Shown here piece by piece: positions 1 to 5,118 of a DNA stretch of 5,118 nt. Within the stretch, counting starts at the first letter, position 1; each line of letters starts with the position of its first letter. The notes under the pieces were generated by a model. That model saw only the letters and a list, made by a program, of their open reading frames with translations. It did no database searches and was not told the origin of the DNA. The position numbers were made by a program, and so were the translations under genes. Source of the stretch: DATAWZ01 sp036266975 (lineage in GTDB: Bacteria > Actinomycetota > Thermoleophilia > Solirubrobacterales > Solirubrobacteraceae); contig DATAWZ010000097.1 of assembly GCA_036266975.1 (NCBI GenBank), positions 1 to 5,118 of the forward strand, in the 5' to 3' direction.

Positions 1-43
1 CCGGGCGGTCCTCGGTTGTCGCGCCGCCGGCTCGCGGCGCCAT
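1..43 (-). CDS. Start of an unidentified gene, cut by the window edge
   Basis: An ATG at 43-41 (minus strand) shares its A with the TGA stop of the VWA gene (45-43), giving a TGATG junction typical of translationally coupled genes. The frame stays open to the window edge for 14 codons, reading MAPRAGGATTEDRP. This is too short to identify. No clear Shine-Dalgarno sequence precedes it, so initiation would rely on coupling to the VWA gene. TerY-like VWA genes are often next to a PP2C phosphatase and a Ser/Thr kinase, so a PP2C or kinase product is the natural guess. That is inference from context only. Confidence 0.5.
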   Translation of the reverse strand, partial: MAPRAGGATTEDRP

Positions 44-846
44 CAGATCAGCGGTGCGTCGAGCGCGACGAACCCCTCGGGCTTCTCGAACTCGATCGTG
101 CGCTCGCCGCGGTCCAGGCGCTCGGCCGAGGCGACCATCGAGTTGAGCATCGAGGTGGCGAACTCGGCGATCGCGCCCGCCGTCGAGGAGCCCTCGGTCA
201 TCATGAACGAGTAGCGCGGGGTGGTCGCGAGCTGGCGGATGACCTCGGGGTCGGCCTCGCCGACGCCGAAGGCGAGGATGTTCGGGCGCTCGCCCCAGCC
301 GGTGTCCTTGATCTCGGCCAGGCGCTGCTGCCACTTCTCCTGCTTCTCGGTCGGCAGGCCGTCCGAGAGGAAGAACACCGACGGGCGGTGGACCTGGTAG
401 CCGGCGCCCTTGAGCAGCGCGACGTCGCCGGGGATCGTGTGCCGCAGCGCCTCGAGCGCCGCCGCGTAGCTCGTGCCGCGCCCGCGCGGGGCCAGCCGCG
501 GCAGGACGATGTCCTCGCTGAGCTCGGAGAGCTCCAGGCGCGTCTGCGCGGTGTCGGCGAACGTGATGATCCCGAAGCGGACCTTCTTGCCGATCAGCGG
601 GTGCTTGGCGACCTCGTCGCGCAGCTCGAGCAGCCCGCGGTTGACGGCGTCCATCGACGGCCCGGCCATCGAGTGCGACTCATCGCCGACGAAGTACATC
701 GGCAGCACCTGCCCGGTGCCCGGCCGGATCCCGCGCGACTCGGGGGTCGGCGGTGGGGCCGGATCGGTGAACTCCGGACCGGCGGGGTCGGGCTCGGCGA
801 CGGGGGTGGCGGGCCCGGACTTCGTGGACGGCAGTCGTAGCTTCAT
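43..846 (-). CDS. TerY-like VWA domain protein
   Basis: This 267-residue protein has a proline-rich, probably disordered N-terminus (about residues 6-45) followed by one von Willebrand factor A domain (about 46-240). The metal-ion-dependent adhesion site is complete: DESHS at 55-59 (D55, S57, S59), T125 in GRGTSYAAAL, and D162 in FFLSDGLPT. The core resembles TerY-type VWA proteins, which are small, cytosolic and bind Mg2+ to scaffold partner proteins. No signal peptide or membrane segment is visible, so it should be cytoplasmic. It lies 45 bp downstream of the SpoIIE phosphatase gene on the same strand, and its TGA overlaps the ATG of the next gene. The ATG at 846 is preceded by AGGAGAGAG, with GGAG 12 nt and AGAGAG 8 nt from the start. 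The next in-frame Met (residue 50) lies inside the domain. VWA assignment is firm. The TerY-like label is by resemblance, and a role in tellurite resistance should not be assumed. Confidence 0.9.
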   Translation of the reverse strand: MKLRLPSTKSGPATPVAEPDPAGPEFTDPAPPPTPESRGIRPGTGQVLPMYFVGDESHSMAGPSMDAVNRGLLELRDEVAKHPLIGKKVRFGIITFADTAQTRLELSELSEDIVLPRLAPRGRGTSYAAALEALRHTIPGDVALLKGAGYQVHRPSVFFLSDGLPTEKQEKWQQRLAEIKDTGWGERPNILAFGVGEADPEVIRQLATTPRYSFMMTEGSSTAGAIAEFATSMLNSMVASAERLDRGERTIEFEKPEGFVALDAPLI

Positions 847-855
847 GACGAAGAC

Positions 856-877
856 TCTCTCCTATCAGCCTGAGAGA
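856..877 (-). promoter_or_regulatory. Small inverted repeat covering the VWA ribosome-binding region
   Basis: In the 45-bp gap between the phosphatase stop and the VWA start, a 6-bp perfect inverted repeat (TCTCTC at 856-861, GAGAGA at 872-877) flanks a 10-nt loop. In the minus-strand transcript the downstream arm overlaps the GGAGAGAG that should serve as ribosome-binding site. It could hide that site or simply be chance. The stem is short, has no following U-tract, and so is not an intrinsic terminator. Confidence 0.25.
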
Positions 878-891
878 ACCATAAAGGGGCC

Positions 892-3252
892 TTACCGTGG
901 CGCGGGCCGGATGGCGAGGATGGCGGTGTCGTCGCGCCGCCACTTGCCGTGCGCGGCGGTCGCCCGCTCGAAGAGCCGCTCGACCAGGTCCCGGGGCGCG
1001 AGCCGATGAAGGTCCGTCAATAAGTGGGGGAAAAAGTGAGGCGCGGTCGCGGGCGTGATCGTTTCGCGCGGGAGCAGCCCGTCGGTGTAGAGGATCAACG
1101 TGTCACCGGTGCGCAGCTCGCTGTCCTCGGCGTGCAGGGTGAGCCGCTCGAGCAGGCCGGGCGGCGAGCCGGGCTGGCCGAGCGCGCGGATCTCCCCGTC
1201 GGCGGAGAGCAGCAGGGCGGGGGGATGGCCGGCGAGCACGACGCGCACGCGGCACGGGTCTTCCCCCACGCCGAGCACGGCCAGGCACAGCGTGCAGTAG
1301 CTCAGGTCGCTGTACTGGCGGCGCATGATCGTGTTCAGCCAGCCGATCAGCCGCACCGGGTCGGTCTCCCGGCCCATGCGCGTGCGCAGCGTGTGGCGGA
1401 CCATCCCGGTCACCGCCGCGGCGCGCTCGCCCTTGCCGACCACGTCGCCGATCACCGCCAGCCACTGCCCGTCGGCGAGCGGGAACAGGTCGTAGAAGTC
1501 CCCGCCGGCGAGGTGCTCCCCGTCGGCGGTGCGGTACAGGCCGGCGGTGGCCAGGCCGGGGATCGGCGGCAGGTGCTCGGGCAGCAGCGCGCGCTGCAGC
1601 GTCGCGGCGATCTCGTGCTCGACGCGAAGCCCGCGCGCGAGCGCCTCTCGCAGCGCCTGCTCGGCGGCCTGGGCGCGGCGGGTCTCGGTGACGTCCTGGC
1701 GCACGGTGCCGATTCCGACCACGTCGCCCGCCGGGTCGCGCACCGGGTAGTAGCTGACGCTCCACGTGCGGTCCTCGCCGGGGCGGGCGGGGGTGCGTCC
1801 GGTCGTCTCGTGGTCGAGCTCGGCGCGTCCTTCGCGGACCACGCGGGCCATCAGCTCGGGGACGTCCGGTGGGATGTCGGGCAGGACGTCGGGGATCGTG
1901 CGGCCGATGTGCTCCTGGGGTGGGACGCCGTTCATGCTCGCCAGCGTGCGGTTCACCCGCTGGTAACGCAGCTCGCGATCCCAGAAGCCCAGGCCCACCG
2001 GCGCAGTGTCGAACAGCGCGTCGAGCAGCGCGTGGGCCTCGTCGCGCTCGCGCCCCAGGCGCGCGTTCTCGATCGAGACCGCGGCGCGGCCGGCCAGCCG
2101 ACGCGCGACGCGCGCGTCCTGCTCGGTGAACGGCGCCCGCCCGGTTCGCACGCCGAGGATGACGGCGCCGAGCGCGCGCTCGCCGAGCTGGAGCGGCAGG
2201 TTGAGCAGCGTGGCCGAGGATCCCTGCGCCGAGTCCGCGAGGCGGTGCTCGACGTCGCTCGCGCGGGCGCTGACGCGCAGGCCCCGGTCGTCCCCGTCGA
2301 CGCGCAGGATGGCCCAGTCGGCCAGGTCGGGCACCGCCGCCCACACGATGCTCTCGAGCGTGAGGCGCTCGTCCTGGCCCCAGTTCAGCGCGCCGGCGGC
2401 GGCGAGGATGCGCGCGTCGCGCAGCTCGCGCACGGCGCGATCGCGAGCCTGGCCGGTGGCCAGGGCGGTGGCCATGCGCTCGGCCAGCGCGTGCAGGAAG
2501 GCCAGGCACCCGTCGTCGAGCGCGACCAGCGGCGCGAGCTCGAAGCGCACGTAGCCGAGCGTCTGCGCCTCGGCGCCGAGCGGGAGCAGCAGCGTGCGCG
2601 GCTCGCCGGCGCCGGCCGGCTCGCCGAGGTCGAGCGATGGCGGCGCGGCGCGCTCGCCGAGCAGCAGCTCACAGCGCGCGACGTCCTCGGAGCCCTCGAG
2701 CGCTTCGAGCAGTGCGCGCTCGGCCGCGTCGGCGCCGCCGGCGGCCAGGCCGGCCCCGCCGACCCGGGCCAGCGTGCGGGCGCGGCGGACAAGCTGCGCA
2801 CGCTCGGTGGTCTCCACCGCCGCGCAGAACAGGCCGAGCGTCTCGCCCGCCGGGTCGCGGATCGGACTGCACGAGAACGTCACGAAGCCTTCGCGCAGGC
2901 GCCCGGCGTGCCGGCGGGGCAGCGGCAGGTCGACGGCCCAGGTCGCCTCGCCGCTCCACGCGCGTTCGGCGAGCGGCGCCAGCAGCGGCCAGGTCTCGCC
3001 GTACACCTGTCGCGCGGGCTGGCCGAGCGCCGCGGGATGGCGCTCGCGCCCGAGCAGCGGGATGTACGCGTCGTTGTAGAGCAGCGCCAGCTCCGGTCCC
3101 CACGCGATCGTCATCGGAAAGCGCGAGGCCAGGCAGACGCTCACGGCGGCGCGTAGCTCGGCGGGCCACTTCTCGAGCGGGCCCAGGCCGGTCGCGGCCC
3201 AGTCGCGCGTCCGTGCGACCGCCGCGACCTCGCCCTCCAGGGCGAACAGCAC
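892..3252 (-). CDS. PAS-GAF-GAF-PAS sensor SpoIIE/PP2C serine phosphatase (RsbU/RsbP-like)
   Basis: This 786-residue cytosolic phosphatase should dephosphorylate the serine of a STAS anti-anti-sigma protein. An N-terminal PAS-like module (about 15-150) carries the pattern GLGPLEKWP, PMTIAWGPELALLYNDAY and LG..HP.ALG. Two GAF-like regions follow (about 155-270, degenerate; about 275-400, clearer), then a second PAS (about 404-526) ending in the usual DVTETRRAQ linker helix. The RsbU-type lead-in EHEIAATLQRALLP (545-558) opens the catalytic domain (about 550-785). Its metal-binding motifs are intact: GGDFYD (D585, D588), IGDVVGKG (D603), LAGHPP (673-678), LYTDG (D724) and RRDDTA (D774/D775). 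There is no membrane segment and no histidine-kinase or HATPase module. The start is a GTG 15 bp after the STAS stop, preceded by a weak GGGG at 6-nt spacing. The upstream in-frame codon is the STAS TGA, so no longer version is possible without readthrough. The close spacing to the STAS gene indicates an operon and a likely enzyme-substrate pair. Confidence 0.95.
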   Translation of the reverse strand: MLFALEGEVAAVARTRDWAATGLGPLEKWPAELRAAVSVCLASRFPMTIAWGPELALLYNDAYIPLLGRERHPAALGQPARQVYGETWPLLAPLAERAWSGEATWAVDLPLPRRHAGRLREGFVTFSCSPIRDPAGETLGLFCAAVETTERAQLVRRARTLARVGGAGLAAGGADAAERALLEALEGSEDVARCELLLGERAAPPSLDLGEPAGAGEPRTLLLPLGAEAQTLGYVRFELAPLVALDDGCLAFLHALAERMATALATGQARDRAVRELRDARILAAAGALNWGQDERLTLESIVWAAVPDLADWAILRVDGDDRGLRVSARASDVEHRLADSAQGSSATLLNLPLQLGERALGAVILGVRTGRAPFTEQDARVARRLAGRAAVSIENARLGRERDEAHALLDALFDTAPVGLGFWDRELRYQRVNRTLASMNGVPPQEHIGRTIPDVLPDIPPDVPELMARVVREGRAELDHETTGRTPARPGEDRTWSVSYYPVRDPAGDVVGIGTVRQDVTETRRAQAAEQALREALARGLRVEHEIAATLQRALLPEHLPPIPGLATAGLYRTADGEHLAGGDFYDLFPLADGQWLAVIGDVVGKGERAAAVTGMVRHTLRTRMGRETDPVRLIGWLNTIMRRQYSDLSYCTLCLAVLGVGEDPCRVRVVLAGHPPALLLSADGEIRALGQPGSPPGLLERLTLHAEDSELRTGDTLILYTDGLLPRETITPATAPHFFPHLLTDLHRLAPRDLVERLFERATAAHGKWRRDDTAILAIRPAPR

Positions 3253-3267
3253 GAGCGCCCCGTCGAC

Positions 3268-3621
3268 TCAGCCGGCGCGGGCGGCCGGCGACGCCTCGGC
3301 CCGCGTGGCGCAGAGGTCGAAATAGCCGGTGACGGCGGTGAGCTCGAGCAGTCGGCGCACCGGCCCGGGCGGACACACGGTCGTCAGGTGGCGCCCGCAG
3401 GCGTTCAGGCGGCCCACCGCCTCGATGATGGTCTTCAGCCCGGTCGAGTCGATGAACGACACGTCGGTGAGGTCGAGGATCAGCACCTCGCTGTCGGCCG
3501 CCTCGGCCCGGTGCAGCGCGTGGCCGAGCGCCCCGCAACTGTCCGCGTCCACCTCCCCGACGACGTTCAGCGCGACGGCGCCGGGCTCGATCTGGTGGGT
3601 GAGCTCGAGGGAGTCCCCCAT
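3268..3621 (-). CDS. STAS-domain anti-anti-sigma factor (RsbV/SpoIIAA-like)
   Basis: This 117-residue single-domain STAS protein has the family's usual length and fold pattern: strand ALNVVGEVD (17-25), helix around 30-40, strand VLILDLTDVSFIDSTGL (46-62), helix KTIIEAVGRL, and the C-terminal helix around 88-100. The conserved phosphorylatable serine is S59 in FIDSTGL. Proteins of this family, when unphosphorylated, bind an RsbW-type anti-sigma kinase and free the sigma factor. They are switched off by phosphorylation on this serine and restored by a SpoIIE/PP2C phosphatase, here encoded immediately downstream. The divergent neighbour is a SigB/SigF-type sigma gene, which fits partner switching. 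The ATG at 3621 begins the strand-1 region at the expected distance. No good Shine-Dalgarno sequence precedes it, and I found no convincing promoter on this strand in the 120-bp intergenic region. The stop TGA is in the same frame as the phosphatase. Confidence 0.95.
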   Translation of the reverse strand: MGDSLELTHQIEPGAVALNVVGEVDADSCGALGHALHRAEAADSEVLILDLTDVSFIDSTGLKTIIEAVGRLNACGRHLTTVCPPGPVRRLLELTAVTGYFDLCATRAEASPAARAG

Positions 3622-3642
3622 TTGCTGGGCAGGCTACCGCAC

Positions 3643-3668
3643 GGTTTCACGGCTGGCTCACTGGGTAA
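3643..3668 (+). promoter_or_regulatory. Candidate SigB/SigF-type promoter of the sigma factor gene
   Basis: A -35-like GGTTTC (3643-3648) and a -10-like GGGTAA (3663-3668) are separated by 14 bp. This matches the known pattern of SigB/SigF-class promoters in Firmicutes and Actinobacteria (GTTT or GGTTT, about 13-17 bp, GGGTA). It points toward the sigma gene whose ATG is at 3742. Transcription would start near 3675 and give a leader of about 65-70 nt. This supports self-activation by the sigma factor. The match is by eye and no expression evidence exists here. Confidence 0.7.
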
Positions 3669-3729
3669 GTAAAACCTGTGTGATGTGCCTACGGCAGCGA
3701 TGCCGCGCCGTCGCTGGTGCCCTCGACCA

Positions 3730-3749
3730 GGGAGGCGGTAGATGACCGC
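3730..3749 (+). promoter_or_regulatory. Strong ribosome-binding site and start-codon hairpin of the sigma gene
   Basis: GGGAGG at 3730-3735, six bases before the ATG at 3742, is the best Shine-Dalgarno sequence among the genes here and fixes the start. Immediately after it, GCGGT (3735-3739) and ACCGC (3745-3749) form a perfect 5-bp inverted repeat with the 5-nt loop AGATG, so the start codon sits in the loop. Such a hairpin might tune initiation. It is short and may be chance at this GC content. Confidence 0.6.
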
Positions 3750-4530
3750 AGTTGCGACATCAGATGCGTCGCTTGATCTTCATTCGCTGACCGATGAGGC
3801 GCTGTTTCGGCGCCTGCGTCAGACCGATGAGCACGCGGCGCGAGACGAGCTGTTCGCCCGTTACGCGAGCCTGTCCCGAACGATGGCCCGCCGCTACACG
3901 CGCTCGAGCGAGCCGATCGAGGACCTTCAGCAGGTGGCGAGCCTCGGCTTGCTCAAGGCCATCGACCGCTTCGACCCCGAGCGCGGCATCCGCTTCGTGT
4001 CCTACGCGACGCCGACGATGCTCGGCGAGCTTCGCCGCCACTTCCGCGACACGACGTGGGCAGTCCACGTGCCGCGCGGAATGCAGGAGCGGGCCCTTCA
4101 GGTCGAGCATGCGACCGCGGAGCTGACCACCCGATCCGGGCGCTCCCCGGGCGTCGACCAGATCGCCCAGTACACCGAGATGAGCATCGAGGACGTCCTC
4201 GAGGGCCTGCAGGCCGCGCGCGGCTACGACACCCTGTCGGTCGACGCGCCGCGCCGCGGCACCGATGGCGAGACCGAACCCCTCGCCGAATCCGTGGGCG
4301 ACGTCGACGACGGCTTCGAGCTGGTCGACGCCGCGCTGACCGTGCGCGCGGGCCTGAGCATCCTCGCGCCGCGCGAGCGCGAGATCCTGCGCCTGCGCTT
4401 CAACGAGGACCTCACCCAGACCGAGATCGCCGACCGCGTGGGCCTGTCCCAGATGCAGATCTCGAGGTTGCTGCGGCGCTCGCTGCAGCAGCTCAACGAG
4501 TTCGCCGAGGCGGCCGAAGCCAGGGTCTGA
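3742..4530 (+). CDS. RNA polymerase sigma factor, SigB/SigF/SigG group
   Basis: This 262-residue group 3 sigma-70 factor has all three helical domains. Region 2 (about 36-108) includes DLQQVASLGLLKAIDRFDP and the -10-recognition and melting helix FVSYATPTMLGELRRHFRDT, followed by WAVHVPRGMQE. Region 3 (about 114-190) ends in an acidic stretch (DGETEPLAESVGDVDDGFE). Region 4 (about 205-255) carries LAPREREILRLRF and the -35-recognising helix-turn-helix TQTEIADRVGLSQMQISRLL. Length and sequence match actinobacterial SigB/SigF and Bacillus SigB/SigF/SigG, which are held by an anti-sigma kinase and released by a STAS protein. A STAS gene and its phosphatase gene lie divergently 120 bp away, fitting that scheme. 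A promoter of the class this sigma should recognise precedes it. The 3' end overlaps the convergent membrane-protein gene by 38 bp. An anti-sigma partner is not encoded in the window. The assignment is firm, but which of the SigB/SigF paralogues it corresponds to cannot be said. Confidence 0.96.
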   Translation: MTAVATSDASLDLHSLTDEALFRRLRQTDEHAARDELFARYASLSRTMARRYTRSSEPIEDLQQVASLGLLKAIDRFDPERGIRFVSYATPTMLGELRRHFRDTTWAVHVPRGMQERALQVEHATAELTTRSGRSPGVDQIAQYTEMSIEDVLEGLQAARGYDTLSVDAPRRGTDGETEPLAESVGDVDDGFELVDAALTVRAGLSILAPREREILRLRFNEDLTQTEIADRVGLSQMQISRLLRRSLQQLNEFAEAAEARV

Positions 4531-4984
4531 GCGGCACGATCAGCCACACCGCGGCGAAGGCGGTCAGCGCGAGCGCGCCGGTGACCGTCCCGGCGCCCGG
4601 CCCGAACAGCGTGGTCGCGATGAGCAGGAGCGAGCCGGTCATCGCGAGCGCGAGGAAGGCCAGGCCGGTGAGCGTCAGCCGGTTGGCGTTGCGCATCAGG
4701 CGGGCCTTGTCGTGCTCTCGGAAGACGAGTCGGTGGTGCGCGCTCGGCGCGATCATGCACAGCGCCGACAGCGCCGCGCACACGAGCGCCACGAAGTAGG
4801 CGCCGCGCTCGAACGAGGTCGCGCGCGAGAAGCGCGAGTCGAACGGGACGACGAGCAGGAAGGCGAACAGCGCCTGCACGCCGGTGATGACCACGCGCAG
4901 CTCGCCCATCAGCTCGCCCAGGTTGCGGTCGACGCGCTCGTGGGGCGTCTCGTCGCGATCGGGCGTCGGGCCGCTGGACGTCAT
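4493..4984 (-). CDS. DUF6328-type four-helix membrane protein
   Basis: This protein of 163 residues (164 if the adjacent GTG at 4987 is used) has an acidic, charged N-terminus followed by the signature NLGELMGELRVVITGVQALFAFLLVVPF. Four hydrophobic segments lie at about residues 31-48, 62-81, 105-128 and 133-152, with the motif SAHHRLVFREHDK between the second and third. I recognise this as the actinobacterial DUF6328 family of small inner-membrane proteins of unknown function. ATG at 4984 is preferred because GGAAAG (4994-4989) then has a normal spacing of about 6 nt from its GGAA core. The GTG at 4987 would lie only about 3 nt away. It is convergent with the sigma gene and its last 38 bp lie inside that coding region. 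It is divergent from the right-edge gene. Membrane topology is an estimate by eye, and the function is unknown. Confidence 0.88.
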   Translation of the reverse strand: MTSSGPTPDRDETPHERVDRNLGELMGELRVVITGVQALFAFLLVVPFDSRFSRATSFERGAYFVALVCAALSALCMIAPSAHHRLVFREHDKARLMRNANRLTLTGLAFLALAMTGSLLLIATTLFGPGAGTVTGALALTAFAAVWLIVPLRPWLRPPRRTR

Positions 4985-5011
4985 CACGCTTTCCGCTACC
5001 CCCTCGCCGCC

Positions 5012-5036
5012 GGTTCGGACCCCGTGCCGCGGGTAC
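5012..5036 (+). promoter_or_regulatory. Candidate SigB/SigF-type promoter of the right-edge gene
   Basis: GGTTC (5012-5016) and GGGTAC (5031-5036) are separated by 14 bp, the same architecture and spacing as the candidate promoter of the sigma gene at 3644-3668. It points toward the ATG at 5074. Transcription would begin near 5043, leaving a leader of about 30 nt. It suggests that the right-edge gene belongs to the regulon of the sigma factor encoded here. The call is by eye. Confidence 0.6.
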
Positions 5037-5073
5037 TCGCCGAACTGCCATCGATCCCCGAGAAAGGAGCAAC

Positions 5074-5118
5074 ATGCCTCCTCGCGCAGTCAAGCCCGGC
5101 ACCAAGCGCGCCCGGCAG
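5074..5118 (+). CDS. Start of a small basic protein gene, cut by the window edge
   Basis: ATG at 5074 is preceded by AAAGGAG (5063-5069) with 4 nt before the start, a good ribosome-binding site. The visible 15 residues, MPPRAVKPGTKRARQ, are strongly basic and open to the window end. The KPGTKRARQ stretch recalls the N-terminus of small actinobacterial stress-associated proteins often labelled plasmid stabilisation protein (typically followed by YEHIKES). This is memory-based and tentative, since 15 residues cannot settle it. A SigB/SigF-type promoter lies just upstream, which would suit a general-stress gene. Confidence 0.65.
   Translation, partial: MPPRAVKPGTKRARQ

Noticed and set aside
16..840. 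A 274-codon plus-strand open frame opposite the VWA gene
   Set aside because: It is Arg/Leu/Gly-rich without recognisable motifs, while the opposite strand encodes an intact VWA domain with all metal-site residues.
865..882. A five-codon open frame (ATG to TGA) on the minus strand between the phosphatase and VWA genes
   Set aside because: It has no ribosome-binding site and such short frames are expected by chance.
1024..3156. A 710-codon open frame on the plus strand antisense to the phosphatase gene
   Set aside because: Its translation is low-complexity and rich in Ala, Arg, Gln, Glu and Gly with no domain, as expected opposite a GC-rich gene. The minus-strand frame has complete PP2C motifs.
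3622..3741. A promoter for the STAS-phosphatase operon on the minus strand of the divergent region
   Set aside because: I found no GGGTA box at a suitable distance from a GTTT box and no clear -35/-10 pair on this strand. One must exist here or upstream, but I cannot point to it.
4530..4600. An intrinsic terminator after the sigma gene
   Set aside because: No GC-rich hairpin followed by a T-tract is visible, and the stretch is coding on the other strand.
4996..5001. A GGGTAG on the minus strand just before the DUF6328-type gene, as a SigB/SigF-type -10 box
   Set aside because: Fourteen bases upstream the sequence is GTCCG, a poor match to the -35 box. The implied start would fall at the start codon itself, giving a leaderless mRNA. 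Possible but too weak to call.
4224..5105. A 293-codon minus-strand open frame spanning the DUF6328-type gene and the sigma 3' end
   Set aside because: It is a frame shadow with Arg/Ala-rich sequence and no conserved motif. The in-frame membrane protein at 4493-4984 explains the strand.

Overview
The window comes from a very GC-rich genome (roughly 70% by eye). The third-codon-position bias, the SigB/SigF-type sigma factor, the DUF6328-type membrane protein and the multi-sensor SpoIIE phosphatase all point to an actinobacterium. A Solirubrobacterales/Thermoleophilia or a related soil lineage is my guess, but the window holds no taxonomic marker.

Layout. The left 3.6 kb is read on the minus strand, in the order STAS anti-anti-sigma protein (3621-3268), PAS-GAF-GAF-PAS-SpoIIE serine phosphatase (3252-892), TerY-like VWA protein (846-43), and the first 14 codons of a further gene that starts on the VWA stop codon (43-1). 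Spacings of 15 bp, 45 bp and a 1-base overlap suggest one operon. A 120-bp divergent intergenic region (3622-3741) separates it from a plus-strand alternative sigma factor of the SigB/SigF/SigG group (3742-4530). That gene converges on, and overlaps by 38 bp, a minus-strand four-helix membrane protein of the DUF6328 type (4984-4493). At the right edge a divergent plus-strand gene begins (5074 onward) and is cut by the window end.

Function. This is a partner-switching general-stress locus. The STAS protein is the expected antagonist of an anti-sigma kinase, the SpoIIE phosphatase is the expected activator that dephosphorylates the STAS serine after sensing a signal through its PAS/GAF modules, and the sigma factor is the expected output. 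The usual third partner, an RsbW-type HATPase anti-sigma kinase, is not in the window. The VWA protein resembles the TerY family, which elsewhere is linked to PP2C phosphatases and Ser/Thr kinases, so the cut-off gene at 43-1 may continue that phospho-signalling set.

The best regulatory signal is a pair of promoter-like sequences with the same architecture, G(T/G)TTC-N14-GGGTA(A/C). One lies before the sigma gene (3644-3668) and one before the right-edge gene (5012-5036). Both match what is known of SigB/SigF-type promoters. They suggest that the sigma factor activates itself and at least one neighbour. I see no tRNA, rRNA, CRISPR array, insertion sequence or convincing intrinsic terminator.
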